A stretch of 64,000 nt of DNA. Origin: Cladorhizidae sp. MBARI D1340-BT2. Its lineage: Eukaryota; Porifera; Demospongiae; Poecilosclerida; Cladorhizidae. The notes beneath the pieces are model-generated. The model did no database searches, was not told where the DNA came from, and was given only the letters and a program-made list of their open reading frames with translations. Location of the stretch: positions 11,107,622 through 11,171,621 of the forward strand of contig JAQNBH010000015.1 of the NCBI GenBank assembly GCA_028752905.1. Reading direction: 5' to 3'. The translations under genes and the position numbers were made by a program. Of the stretch, positions 46,245 through 59,456 are shown piece by piece (position 1 is the stretch's first letter; each line of letters opens with the position of its first letter).

Positions 46245-46775
46245 AGACCCCCCTCTGATGTCTTCACTCATTCCTGCTATATATATGCATACATAAGGAA
46301 TTACTGGCTGCAGACCCTCCAGATGTCTTCACTCATTCCTGCTACATACATAAGGAATTACTGGCTGCAGACCCTCCTGATGTCTTCACTCATTCCTGCT
46401 ACATAACGAATTACTGGCTGCAGACCCCCCTGATGTCTTCCCTCATTCTGCTACAATACATAAGGAATTATATACTGGCTGCAGACCCTCCTGATGTCTT
46501 CACTCATTCCTGCTACATAAGGAATTATATACTGGCTGCAGACCCTCCTGATGTCTTCACTCATTCCTGCTACATACATAAGGAATTATATACTGGCTGC
46601 AGACCTTCCTGATGTCTTCACTCATTCCTGCTACATAAGGAATTATATACTGGCTGCAGACCCTCCTGATGTCTTCACTCATTCCTGCTATATATATACA
46701 TACTTAAGGAATTATATACTGGCTGCAGACCCTCCTGATGTCTTCACTCATTCCTGCTACATAAGGAATTACTGG
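46245..46775. repeat. 50-60-bp minisatellite, right arm
   Basis: About ten units of CTGGCTGCAGACCCTCCTGA / TGTCTTCACTCATTCCTGCT / ACATAAGGAATTATATA; reverse-complement counterpart of 32,080-32,491. Confidence 0.9.
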
Positions 46776-48714
46776 CATAGGATCCTTCTCAGACTCCTGA
46801 TTGTGATAGTCGGTATCGGTGTCCTTATCTTCCTTCCTGCATTTAGATGCAGCTACCTGCAGAGAAAAGGTTGATGAAACCATTGTCAAAAAAACTTCTT
46901 CATACAAGCTTCTTCTTTCCTCTGTTACTACTGCCCTGGCTATATCACAAAAGCAACTCATGGTATAGCTACCCGTCTTCTCATGGGCGGATCTAGGGGG
47001 GTCAGAGGGGGTTCTGTGTTTGCAAACCGCCCCCCCCCTCCCAATCAATCCTACAACCACATGCATTGAAAATGCATATATATTATAGCAAGCAAGAGCA
47101 ATAACAAGCATCTTGGAATGGGTTTTTAGAACACTCACAAGATGTTCTGTAGAGTTCTTCAAAAGTAAGCACTACCCTTGTTCTGTGTGTGGTCTTGCTC
47201 ATCATCACTGATTCATCAGTTACACTCATCATGATGCAATTCATAGTGCAAGTCCTAGTTGTGTGCTAGGCAGCTGATTCTGTGCAATATAATATATAGC
47301 ATGCATGAGAAAGGATCATGCAGGAATCAGAGGCCGAAGAAAGCAACCTAGAGACTGCATCTGCAAAGGGATTACTTTTTGCAGACAGGCCAATTGTCAT
47401 CATAGTATTAATGTCAAACAAAAATAGCCGGGTCTTGGTTCAGCATTAGCTACTTGCTGATTTTCCGAGTATATCAGCAGCAGCCAATTCACTTGACAAC
47501 TGCCATTGTTAATGCTACGTTATCGACATCACTAACCCCTTCCTCATCAATGGCAGTGACTGCTTCGACTGCTCCTTCTACGTCACCAAATGCCAAAATG
47601 GTAATCAATGCTGATTCACCACCCACATGGGCAGATTGACCTAGGAACTCTACTACAGGCTGCATGTGTCCTAGGACAGGTTGAGGGCATTGGTAAATGA
47701 AGTCACCAATGATCGGAAAAGCAACATCTTACACTTTCAAACCGGCTTCTTCTAAAAATCTTCACTCTTCAAGTCACAAAGCTAGGCAAAACCTGGAATG
47801 TTTCATTCCAACTTAGATGGCTAGAACAATTTCCATGTGTCTCTTCAGGAGAGATTGGTAGGCATTAGTCAAAGTAGTATTTTGGAATTGTAATAGATGA
47901 GGTATTATCCCTACCAGAAGCCATACTCCAAAGCACTTGGCAAGGATGTGGGCCATGAGAAAACTTTGATGCATTTCATGCAGCTGAGAGAGCAGACCTT
48001 TTTCTAAGAAATCTCAATAAGAAGGTAGATGCAAAACGGATGGAGAGAGATCAGCAAGTGGGTGAAAACAAACACATCTTAGAGCAGTTGTCTTAGCAGT
48101 CAAATTTTGCTGATCAGCCACCCAACTCAGGACCTGTACCTTATTCTTCTTTTCATTACGCTTCAAGGTATCACACACTTGTGCACCATCTCCACCTCGA
48201 GTCCTGACCTGCAACACTCCACCACTAAAGGATGTCATCAAGTCACATGACAAAAGCACAAGCATGGCATAGGCAAAGCATGTCTTGTCCAGATAGAATG
48301 ATGCTATGATCCCCCTCCCCCCCTCGAGGAGGTGGTATTGTATATGGAAGTGAAACACTGCCATTATGCAAGATGAGCATGATGCAAGATGAGGCTGAAA
48401 CAGGAGTACACTTCTACAGGAGTGGAAGGGGACTTTAAACCTCTACCTATTCAGCATGTTTCCCTCCATAAGTGAATGCTTCATGTACTGGAATTCAAAA
48501 TCCATGACGCAGAGCTTATGATTTACTGTACCCTTCACACCTGTGGAAGTTATTTCAAAGATTCAACAAAAAGAGTATATTCTTGGACTATCAATACACT
48601 TGGTTTATGTTGCCCACATACAAAACTATACTGTAACTATATACAGTCTATTTCTACATCTTAATACACAGAACTGGAGTTGAGGAGACAAAAACAGGAA
48701 ATAACTCAATATAA
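46776..48714. repeat. Inner palindrome arm, right
   Basis: Nearly identical to about 30,510-32,080 in reverse. About 390 bp at 46,998-47,395 are extra relative to the left arm and begin CGGATCTAGGGGGGTCAGAG, a repeat-like start suggesting an insertion. The Ser/Thr-rich frame of the left arm is also open here (47,454-47,639). Confidence 0.7.
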
Positions 48715-48759
48715 CATCAAAGAAATGCCAGGCAAAAGCCTTTAAGCAAATCTCATCAT
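48715..48759 (-). promoter_or_regulatory. SECIS element of SelW-B
   Basis: Reverse complement is identical, over 45 nt, to the copy A SECIS at 30,466-30,510. All core pairs and the AAA motif are intact. Confidence 0.88.
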
Positions 48760-49584
48760 GAAAGTTATATCTTGAACTTGAGAACCTCAAGACACTGTGG
48801 AGAGAAAAATAACAGAAAGGGGAGGGGCAGGTGAGAGTGATTAAGTGGGAGACAGAGATATTAAAGCTGCTACTTGAGCCTATCATCACACACCTTGTTC
48901 TGCATGCTCTGTTTATTTACAAGCCGCACGGACAGCGTCAATGATTTTGTCCGTCTTAGCTTTGCTGTCAACATACCCATCACCATCCTATGGGAAAAGA
49001 TGCATAAAGAAGTCACAACAAGGATGCATATGGGACAGTCGCTCAAGGGTTGTGGTGTGAGGGTTATAATACATGCATGTCCCCCTCCCCAATTGTTTGT
49101 CCTTTATCATATTCACGCCTTGCTATGCGCATGTTACATGGCTATGCATGTTACATGGCTAGAATTGATCCGAGAGGAGTGGGACTACAACTTAGGCCTG
49201 CAGGGAACCTGAATGACCAACAAAACCATGTCCATCACACTATCCACACTCCTACCTAATGTTCTTTAATTCATGTCCACTTCAATGGCATCAGCCACAA
49301 TTGCTACAATGACTGACATCTTGTAGGGTGGATGAACCCAGGCATAGCCCACACATACAGCGACAAGCTTAGTTGCTGCAGCATTGTATATAATTATATG
49401 AACCACCCCCACCACTTGTACCACATGTTCTGAAAAGAGCAGTGGACAATCTTTGTCTTTCCAAAAGGCCTCTTACAATATCCGCAGGTTGGGAGAGATG
49501 TTCAGAAATCTTGGGCAGATCAACTAAAGAACATCATCTGCCTGAACTTCTAGCCATGACCAATAGGTATAATTATTAATGTTG

Positions 49585-49980
<396 letters not shown>

Positions 49981-51190
49981 TGTATTCAAGTGTGGCTACC
50001 CAGCAGTCAGGCAAGTCCATTCCACAGTCTCTACGTTTAGATGTATCTGCAGGCGAAAGGTTGATGAAGGCTTGCAAATAACCATTCTCTATAAAGACTT
50101 TTCTATAAACAGCCTTTCATCTTCCTTCCTGTGTAGGTGGTAGTCCAACAATCCATCCACTGTAAGCTGCATGGTGGATGGTCTGATGTGGTTCAGATGG
50201 TTCAACAACTCCTACTCACTTCACTTCTTCACAATGCAGAATGTATCATCCACGTATCTCTTCCAAACCCTTGGCTTCAGTGGGGGTGCCAATTCCTCAA
50301 AGAATACCACTGCAGATATATACTGGAGAGTCCATTGCTGCACCTTCTTTCTGCTTGTAGTATTTTTCTTGATACCTGAAGTAGGTGGATTTCAGGCACA
50401 ACTCCAATAGTTTAGAAATCCTAGTGTAGCCCTCTCATGCAAACTCTCATCTTTTTCCAACATTCTAAAAATTACTTCCACAGCCTCATCAATGGGAACA
50501 TTGGTAAAAAGAGAGGAAACATCAAAACTGGCAAGACACTCATCCTGTGCCAAACATTCACCTTGAATACACTTGATAAATTGCCCAGAATCCTTGACAT
50601 ATGTACTTGTATTTCCAGCTAGCGGTGATATCAAATATGCTATGAACTTGGAATATACGACGGTGCACATATACAAGACACATAGGCTTAAGGGGAACCT
50701 CAAGTTTATGTATCTTAGGGAGCCCATAAATCAGTGGTGGTCTACTTCCAGTGGCCCTAATTCTATTGTATAATGCAGTTGTTATTTCTCCCGTTTTCTC
50801 CATATTCTTTAACACACGATTCACCTTGCTTTTCTGTGCCTTGGTAGAATCCTTCTTCAGCATTCCATATGTTTTGGTTTCCAGCATTCCTGTCATCTTT
50901 GAAATATAACTGCCCTTTGCTGTTGTCTTCTCCTTGTCTGCTGGTAAGATTATGAGCTCTTCCTTCTCAGTTCAATGGCCTTCCTCTGTTCCTTCATCAG
51001 GTTGTCCTTTGGTTTCCTTGCTCTTCTCAAAATTCCACATAATTCTTCCTCGACGCTCATGTGCCTCATTATCCTCCAGCATCTCTTCCACAGCAGCTAT
51101 GGTGTCCATCACAAAGGTAGACCCTTTGGAGCAGGGACAAAGTTAAGACCCACTTCTTCCTGAGTTAGAGAAAGGTTCTTCTCTGTCAGA
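49981..51190 (-). mobile_element. Penelope-like element fragment
   Basis: The minus strand encodes pieces of a Penelope-like RT: PADKEKTTAKGSYISKM, NRIRATGSRPPLIYGLPKIH, ECLASFDVSSLFTNVPIDEA, and RVWKRYVDDTF with the catalytic YVDD (about 50,260). RPPxIYGLPKIHK is diagnostic for this family. Stops and frameshifts interrupt it. Together with the AAT tract it occupies the place where SelW-B exon 4 and its flanking intron should be. Confidence 0.9.
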
Positions 51191-52118
51191 TAACATTTTT
51201 TGTTCTTGTTTTCTTGTTTTGTTTCGTTTGTTTTGTTGTTTCTATATATGGTAGGTGAGATTGGAGAGCCAGCAATAAGTGTGAAGCTTCTAGGACTTCG
51301 CCATTTTCCTCCTAACTTTCTCTCAAAAAACTCTCAGTTGACACAGTATAGATACAATGACTTTCTCAATAATCAACTTAAATTTGCTCACTCGAGGTTT
51401 GGGCTAGATTCTCTAGCCTTCATTGTTATTGTTGCCACTGCACATATCAGCACATGCCATGTCTTGTTGCTATTCTTGACTGTATCCATTTCGACCATGT
51501 TGTGCACTACACAGACAAGCACATGCCAACTATTGTTGACTACACTGCAGAACACACCATCATCTTGTTCGAAATTCTTACTGTACCCATGTAGGGTCAA
51601 CTCCAGCATGTCCTTCAAGGACTTGGTGGCGGTTGCTTAGGAGTGAGAACTCTAGGTACAAACCAAAACACCCGAACTGAGCATGGGTCATTTGTTCAGC
51701 TTATAATACAGCACGTGAACTAGCTCGCCTCACTTACCTGCATGATGATCTTTACCCATTTTACACCCCAAAAAATTCAATTTTTTTTTACACGACTCTT
51801 CTGTGGACCTATTGAATGCAAGTTATACAAGTGAGTGAGCAAAAAAGGATAGACACACAACATGGATCTATGATGTGAAATTCAAGTGTTTTTTTGTATT
51901 TCTAAGTTTGCTAACCCTTTACCTTAGCAAAGAGTCCAACCCTTTACCTTAGCAAAGAGTCCAAGGCACGCTGGAAGTTTTTGTTGTTTTGCCAAAACCC
52001 TAGTTTGGGCTGCCAAGGAGCTGCCCATGAGGGTTTTAGCAGAGATAGCAGCTTTGATTTTCATTGTTCGGGAGGGGTGGGAGGAGTTGGTTGGGGTTGG
52101 GAAGGGGGGGAGGGGGGG
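51191..52118. other. SelW-B intron 3, arm-homologous part
   Basis: Diverged inverted homology to about 26,900-27,370. It includes, on the minus strand at about 51,340-51,450, a Penelope terminus-like stretch with AATGAAGGCTAGA...TCTAGCCCAAAC, a degenerate hammerhead-like motif. No gene of its own. Confidence 0.6.
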
Positions 52119-52218
52119 CGGGGAGGCTGCGCCATTTTAAAAAGTGAGTCAAACCAATATAGGTAAGGTGTTCTAAATGCTCTATTTGGAGATAAAAGTG
52201 CAGGACCAGCCCCTCCCC
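52119..52218. mobile_element. MITE-like element, copy 2
   Basis: About 100 bp from GGGGAGGCTGCGCC to CAGCCCCTCCCC, matching 2,023-2,118 in the same orientation. It lies in SelW-B intron 3. Confidence 0.5.
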
Positions 52219-52831
52219 TACTAACAAACACACCATTTGTGTAGCATTCGATCTCTGGTACCACAATATGTAGAAGGAACGTTTCACACTGCCCCCTTTC
52301 TATTCTACTGCATAACCATGCCAAATTTGAGGCATCCAAAGTTGGGGTCCTCAAACTCAGCAACTGAATACCGTCAAAACACATTATCGAGCAGGGCACA
52401 TAGAATTACTCGGCATGAGAACGCGTGCTACACACCAAGCAGGTGCTAGACACCGAGCAGGTGCTTGCATCGCAGACGTAGTCAATTTCCTATAGGCATG
52501 GATCAATGAGTCCACATATACCAGTCTAGCTGGAGAAGGACATGATCAACACATTGCATCATGCTGAAGCCTTACATGTGGACATCACATTTGTAATTAG
52601 TCTACTCGAAGAAACCAACTCTCAAGCAGGTGGAGACATGTGACAACTAGCACTTAAAACAAGTAATTGCAGTAAAACATACACTTAATTAAAAAACTAG
52701 GTGCTAATGAAAAAACTAGGTGCTAATGACAGATCCATGCCTAATAACCAGTGTTTACTATAAATTTCCTCCTATCACTGGCTGTCATCTGGTTGAAGTA
52801 CATTTGCAGACATTCAAAATCTACTCCTCAC
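52219..52831. other. SelW-B intron 3, proximal part
   Basis: Diverged inverted counterpart of about 25,910-26,600 (shared TTTCCTATAGGCATGGATCA). The perfect hairpin of copy A is not present; only a weak TTTGAGG/CCTCAAA pairing is seen at the equivalent place. Confidence 0.6.
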
Positions 52832-52975
52832 CAAATTAACATCATCTCCGAACTCATTCTCCAACTCCATTTGCAGCATAGAAAGCTAGAAAATATAAAT
52901 AGCATTGCTCATCTCCAAGTGACCAACACGCTCTACAGCCATGAACTTACTTGGCTGCCGTACCCTCATCCACCA

Positions 52976-54084
52976 CTAAACATGAATAGAACAAGAGACA
53001 ATGATTATGACTAATCACAGAGATTCGGTGTTAATTATATCTGGGTGCAGTGGGAGGGGGAGGGGGTGGGAACAATCTCACCAGTAAGAAAAATTGAAAC
53101 TAATATTTGATTACTTGTCACTCAAGATTGTGTCAACCACAAAATCCTTTTTTATATAGTGAAAATGCTAATGGGCTATAATGTGTTGTTACTCTGTTCC
53201 GAATTCACAACAGTACTCTCTGGGTATTTATTGGGTTCAGTATGGCCTGTACACTCAATTTAGGACCACTAAGGTGGGGCCACATACATGGACATACATA
53301 CTTCAAGGGTGGGATATTCCAAAGGCTTACACCTATCTATGTGGAATCTCATCCCGGGACATGGGCATCGCTAGGGTGGGACAATTACACGGACTAAGCA
53401 GTTAGACTATTGCACATGCGCAAATGCCAATTAACTAGGAGAGGGAGTGGTGGATCAGTGGGAAACACCATAGATATCTGTGGAATACACAGTTGCATGC
53501 ACATTCAATGTTCCAGCAAATACCTACTCGGTACATATATATAGGCCTACGGCATAAGCTTGATAACCGTTTCTATCTTAGGCCTAAACTTTCTATCCAT
53601 TTCAAGGCAAACAAGTTATTTCTTCCTGGCTTGACCATTGAAATGAACATGATAATCTCTATTTTTCTGTAACTTACATTAAAAAAAAGGTCTATTTCGG
53701 TTTTCCTCTCGAGTGCTTGGAGAGGACAGTTTGGAATTTGAATAGGCTTACAATTGCAAAACAGAGGGTAGCTCATCTACTCATCAACACAGCCAATCAA
53801 CGATCGCGTAAGGGAGATTTCTCATGGTGAGTTCTCACATAAACAATTCTAATGGACACATAGTCAGTATGTGTCTCGTGTCAAAATCTTTGTTTTTGAG
53901 AAAAATTTGGTGCTCCGACACTAAAACCTAGGTTTTAAATGTCTTATTTTGAAAAAAAAATTACTTGGGCTACACCAGATTTCACCTGGGCTCAATGTCC
54001 CAAAGCCTGAGTTCCAACAACACCACTGCACGTGCTAAACTATACATGTGCATGCAACTGCTATTACACTATGCATTTTTAGCA
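52976..54084. other. SelW-B intron 1, 3' part
   Basis: Weak inverted similarity to about 24,400-25,740 of copy A intron 1 in places. No coding feature. Confidence 0.5.
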
Positions 54085-56205
54085 AGTGGAGGAGGAAGAA
54101 GAGGTGTTGGAGGTGATGGCAAAGTACTGGGAAGAGCTATATAGGGAGGGGAAAAAGAGGTTGCCATGGTACCAGAGGCAGAGATAGGAGATGTGAGTGG
54201 GCATGAGTTGGGTATGTGTGAGGAAGTAAGTTGGGAAGAAGTAGTAGAGGTAATGAAGTAATGAAGTGTTTGACGAGAGAAAAGACACCAGGCCCTGATG
54301 GAATGTTGAATGAGATGCTGATGTGTGGTAGAAGGTTGGTGGAGGTGATGGTGCAGGTGAGGAATGTGGTGCTGAGGAATGAGTGCTGCCCAGTGGACTG
54401 GAAGAAGAGTTTAATGGCGACGAGGACCATTAGGAAATTATAGGGAGATTGTGTTAGGTTGTAGTGTGGTGAAGTGTTTGTTAAGAGTGTTGGTGAAGAG
54501 GTTATGAGGGGAGGGTTTGCTGAGGATAGGATTTTGATGGAAGCGCAGGGAGGGTTTAGGAGTCAGAGGAGATGTTCGGATCAGTGGTTAGTGTTAAGCT
54601 TGTGGAAGTGAGGAAGAGGGCGAAGAAGAATTGATATCTGGCCTTCCTGGACATAAGCAAGGCATATAACAGTACGTGGAGGGAGGGACTGTGGCACAAG
54701 TTGAGGCAGTATGTAGTGGAGGAGAAACTTGTGAGGACATGTGAAGGATTGTATAGTGGGGTGGAGACGACGGTAATAGTGAATGGTAGGAGGTCAAGGT
54801 GGTTCACTGTGGAGAATGGACTTAGGCAGGGATGTCCTTTGTCTCCACTTATTTTCAATATATATTTGATGGGAGTGGCATAGGAGTTGGAGAGAGCTGA
54901 GCTAGGAGTTAAGATGGAAGGATATTGGTGTGGGGTACTTGGTGTTGTTCTTTTAGCGGACTCGGAGGTGGAGTTGCAAGCTATGTTGGATGTGGTACAG
55001 GGGCATGTGTTAAGGTGGAAGATGAAGTTTAATAAGAAGAGCAAGGTCATGGTAGTAGAGAAGAGGGAAGCACGAGTGATTTGGAGGATTCGTGAGGAGA
55101 TAGTGGAAGAGGTTACAAGAATTCAAGTACTTGGAAGTTGGTTTGATAGGAAGTTAAGGGATAATGCTCAGTTAGAGAAGATGGCAAAGAAAGCAGAAGA
55201 GTGAGTTGGGAAGGTGATATGGATGAGAAGAGTGAATGGGAAGGTGGACTGAGGAAGAATGGTGTGGGAGCTTCTAGTGAGACTTGTATGGAGTATGCAG
55301 CCGAAGTATGGTTGACAGGAGGACATAAGAAGTTGGAGTCAGCACAGATGAGAGTGGGTAGGAGATTGTTAGGGGCAAGTAACACAGTAGCAGGAGTGGC
55401 AATATGGGGAGATATGGGGTGGAGGAAGCTTGAGGAGAGGAGGGAAGAGATGTGAAGGTTTGTTTGGTAAGATATTAGAGGTGTTAAGGAGAGCAGATTG
55501 GTGAAAATAGTTGTAAATAAACTAAGAGAGGGTGGAGGAATCGGATGGTGGGAAAAATACAAGATGCTGGTGAGGAAGTATGGGCTAGACAGTGAGGTTG
55601 GGTCAGTACGTAAGTGAAAGGAAAAGATGAAAGTGAGAAATGAGAAGGATTGGGAGGAGGAAGTCAACAGCAAGAGTGCGCTGAAGTTGAATAAATTTGC
55701 AGTGAATGATGCAGGGGTGGAGAGGTATGTGAGGTCCACACAGGGTCAGGAAGGTGTGAGGCTGCAATTTAGTCTCAGGACTTGGCTGGTTTGTTAGAGG
55801 ATAACAAGAGGGATGAGAGGTGCATCATGTGTGATGGTGAAGCAGGGGTAAGTGTGGGACATTTCTTGGTGATGTGCGGGGAATTTGAGTGGGATTGGCT
55901 GGTACTGGTGGATGAGGTGCGCAGAGTTGTAGGATGGCTGGATGAATATGGAAGAGGATGGGAAGGTGACATTGCTGTTGGGGAAAGGAAAGGTGTGGAG
56001 GGAGTAAGTGATGCAGTGATGGAGGAGGTGAGTGAGTGTGTTAAGTATTGGGTAGGGAATTGGTGGCAGAGGAGAAAGGAACTGTTGTATGGCGAGCTGA
56101 TGATCTTTGGTCCCCTCACCTAGTCCCCTCTCCTTGAATACCTGGACACTCTTAGCTATTACTATTATATTAATTAAGTACTGTGGATAATATAGACTGT
56201 TGTTA
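54085..56205 (+). mobile_element. LINE-B copy c in SelW-B intron 1
   Basis: A 5'-truncated LINE-B reading KTPGPDGMLNEMLMCG, ENGLRQGCPLSPLIFNIYLM, FNKKSKVMVVEKRE, RVGRRLLGASNTVAGVAIWG and CIMCDGEAGVSVGHFLVMC, with many frameshifts and deletions; the YADD region is partly deleted. The most degraded of the LINE-B copies. It lies antisense to SelW-B. Confidence 0.88.
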
Positions 56206-56330
56206 GTGAGATACTTTTATTTAGTGTCACACTGTGCTGAGTATGTGGTAAGGTCAGGCTCAACACTGAGTAGATAGCCATTCCATTCCAGCAACAGTTA
56301 GCTAAAACTGAAACTAATTGACCCGACTCG

Positions 56331-57168
56331 AGTCTCACTAGCCAGACTCAAATGCGCACAGGCGAACACGTTAGAAGGGAGTCTGGTCCACATAGAGTGT
56401 GTTTGTTCTGGGTTGCCGCAGGAATAATAAACGTGAAATTAAATGTAAAACTCCAACAAAATGCCATACCAATTTGATTACTTGTTTCTCAGATTCCTGG
56501 GCACAAATTTAGACCAGGCAACCAGGAAAAAAAAGGAAAAAACTTTTAAGAAAAATAGAAGCTACATGTATTGCATGGTACATACAATTAATACATACAA
56601 TTAACAACATATTAAAAAACTATATAGGTCCAAGCTGAAAAGGAAGGAAAAAAAGAAAAAAATCCATCTCATTACTGTTTTCTTTGCCTCTTAACAAAAG
56701 TTGTTCCCCTCACTCTATCGAAGGAAGCATATGGGCAACACTGTTTCACGAAGTTCACGGACCTCTTCATCATCAACTAATGTTTCAGCCCCCATTCCAC
56801 AGTAGTATATAGCAGACATCAGGGAAACTCACAAGTGTGGATTTGTAGTACTGCATTTCAACAGATGATTTGCAGGTAAGAGCCTCTCTAACTTGACTAC
56901 AGTATACTCAGCCAAGCGAAAGTGAAGAGAGAGGCCATTGCGTTCTAACCAGTTTCAGATTTGGATCACGTGATTTCCCCCCCCCCCCCGTCTGCTAAAA
57001 TTTGGACCCACCAGATCTGAGAAACAAGTAAATAAATTACAGTGGCCTAACCAGGTCATGTGACTAATAAAAAGCGTTCTTTAAAATTGTGGCAACCCAG
57101 AACAAGACTCAAGGGAACTTGACCAGACTCTCTTCTAACGTGCACATTTGAGAGTCTGGCTAGTGGAC
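56331..57168. mobile_element. Non-autonomous DNA element with about 85-bp inverted ends
   Basis: The left end ACTAGCCAGACTC...GTTCTGGGTTGCC (to about 56,415) is the approximate reverse complement of the right end GGCAACCCAGAAC...GAGTCTGGCTAGT (from about 57,090). Shared blocks include ACGTTAGAAG and GAGTCTGGTC. The copy A intron at about 24,100 lacks it. The interior is AT-rich and non-coding. No clear target duplication. Confidence 0.75.
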
Positions 57169-57513
57169 TAGACTAACCCAGCCGGATGGATTACTAGGCA
57201 CTCTTCGCTATGACAGCCTCTGAGAGAGATTGACATAGCACTATCAAGGGCATCTATAGGGTCTATGAAAGAGCACACTAAAAACACCAACTTTATGGGA
57301 CAACCGTGACAGTGCAATGTCATAGTACCTGGTGGCCACATTGGTCCACAACCATCCCTTATCATGAATTAAACAGATTCTGGCAACACTAAGGCTAAGG
57401 AATCTACACCCAAGCAATATTCTTGTGATCCTTAAAATTTAGCTATCTTCGCTCCTGTATTACACTATTTAGTGATGTCCTCACCAATAGATAACCTTGA
57501 CCTCAACGGGCAT

Positions 57514-57960
57514 TCTGAAGTTACTGCCGGTTAATGTAGATCAAAGATTCAACAAGACGTTCAGTTCCTGCGTTCACTCCGTGAGAAGGGACTTTAACTG
57601 TCTGCAAGCTACTGGTCGGCGAAATTTTTGGAAATCACGCATTCTTCAGCGGACTTTAAATGTTCCGCGGTTATCAAACGAAATGCGGAGAACTCGACAA
57701 CATGAGAAGTCAAAGTATAACTTTGAAATGAAGTTCTAGGGCTGCTACGTAGAGCTAAGTCAATCTGGAGACAATTTATAGGACAGTGAAAGTTGTACCC
57801 CTTGCGCAGATAAGCTCCTGTGTAGAGATGAGAAAGTATTTCGTATGATAATGTCACTGGACAGCACAAAAGCAAATGTTCCAGATAGAACATAAGCATT
57901 GCCCCATCTCTTACAAAACGTTTCAACTTATCCATTATTCAGGGTGCTTCCCGCAATGTT
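57514..57960. other. Upstream region of SelW-B
   Basis: The first 50-60 bp upstream of the SelW-B ATG align with the copy A leader (shared GTAAC-TTCAGAATG). Beyond that I see no clear homology, and no recognised gene. Confidence 0.5.
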
Positions 57961-57969
57961 CATTAGTTT

Positions 57970-59090
57970 GCAAGATCCTCTAGCGCCATTTACATCAGTC
58001 CATCACTGACCAGTTGCAGACAGGATTTCCAACATGGAAAATCAACAATACTGCTTTACTGTCAATCACAAATTGGCTTAAAGGTGTTGGAATATGGTTA
58101 GAAGTTATGCACCATCTTAAAAAGGCATTTGACTCGACTCATCAGCCACTCCTGACAAACTGTGGTTCAGACAGTCTCACCCTAGCCTGTATAAGGAGTT
58201 TCTTATGTAACAGAAAGTAACATGCGGTGGTATATAGGTGGTGTGTCTTTATGAGATGTCCTTATACTATCTGGTGTTCCACAAGGTTCGGTATTGGATC
58301 CATCTCTTTTTAGATGATGTAATGGAGTCAGGACATTATTCTCTCAGATGGTAGCACCTTAAATCTCTATGCTGACTGCCTATTAAAAGAATGACTTCTT
58401 GAATCTACAAATGGACATTGAACTTATCAACTACTGGGCTTGCTGTAATAATCTTTCCTTTAAATATAAGACCATGATGATATCAAGGAAAATAAAGTGT
58501 TACAGCCTTCTAAACTTGTTCTGAATGGTAACAACTCTGGACCAAGTTAACTCTTTCAAATACCTTGGTGTGCTGCTCTCTCCGGAACTATCTTGGCCTG
58601 TACATATAGACAGTAAAACTAGGAAACTATTATATGGAAGTTTCTATAATCTTGTAGATGCTGCCTGCATGCTGGAGATGTATAATGTTCTAGTTTACCC
58701 ACCTCTGGAATATGCTACCTCCTGCTTGGGACTCATACCTCATCGGAGATGTTGCAAAACTAGAAAAAGTCCAAAAGTTTGCTCTCAAAATGTGTACAAA
58801 ACAGTGGGCCTCAACTATCAGAACCTAAAATGGCCCATCTCTTGAGAATCACAGAATGTTTCTGAAACTACGTTATGGCATTCAAAATCATGAAAGACCA
58901 GCTGTATCACCTTGTGGAACAAGTTACCTCAAGAAGCTCTAGAAAACCATTCACTCAAACAATACATTGCACCATTGTTCTTGTCGTCATAACTCAGTTA
59001 CCTAATTAATGCTAGCAGTACATGCCATTTGTGTATACTTCAAATGTATTTTCAGGAATTTTTATATATATTTTTTAAAGCAGAACAGCA
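57970..59090 (+). pseudogene. LINE-A (CR1-like) reverse transcriptase, right-arm copy
   Basis: Plus-strand RT pieces: GFPTWKINNTALLSITNWL, KKAFDSTHQPLL, GVPQGSVL-like sequence near 58,280, LNLYADCLLK (YADC in place of YADD), VNSFKYLGVLLSPELSWPVH, LEMYNVLVYPPLEYAT. Several stops and frameshifts. It is the inverted copy of 2,500-3,425 plus 8,937-9,065 and retains the empty site for LTR element 1 at 58,181-58,185. Confidence 0.85.
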
Positions 59091-59456
59091 GTTAACATAG
59101 TTGCTCAATAATCACCTCTTACTTCTACCTTAAAAGGCTTCCGGACTCTGGAACTCTCTATATAGACCAATCTCAAAGTCTGATCCAGGGGGGTTGGGGG
59201 GCAAATGGGGAAATTCCTCTCCCTCCCCCTTTAGGTTGGTGTGGCATCTTTTTACCCTCATACTATAGTCGCACAACATAGGCGTGAGAAAAATTCAGCT
59301 TTATCATGCACTAATTAGCAGTTTCATGTAACTGTCAGCCTTTGATGATCCCCTCATCAAAGGTTGATGGTTTTAGTGTTAAGCACATAAAAAATTTAGC
59401 AGCTGCATCACGTACTGCTATAATTATGGCTGGCAATAATGGAGTCCTCAGCTGAT
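59091..59456. repeat. Outer arm, right
   Basis: Inverted homology to about 1,838-2,490. It lacks the MITE-like element of the left arm. No gene. Confidence 0.7.
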
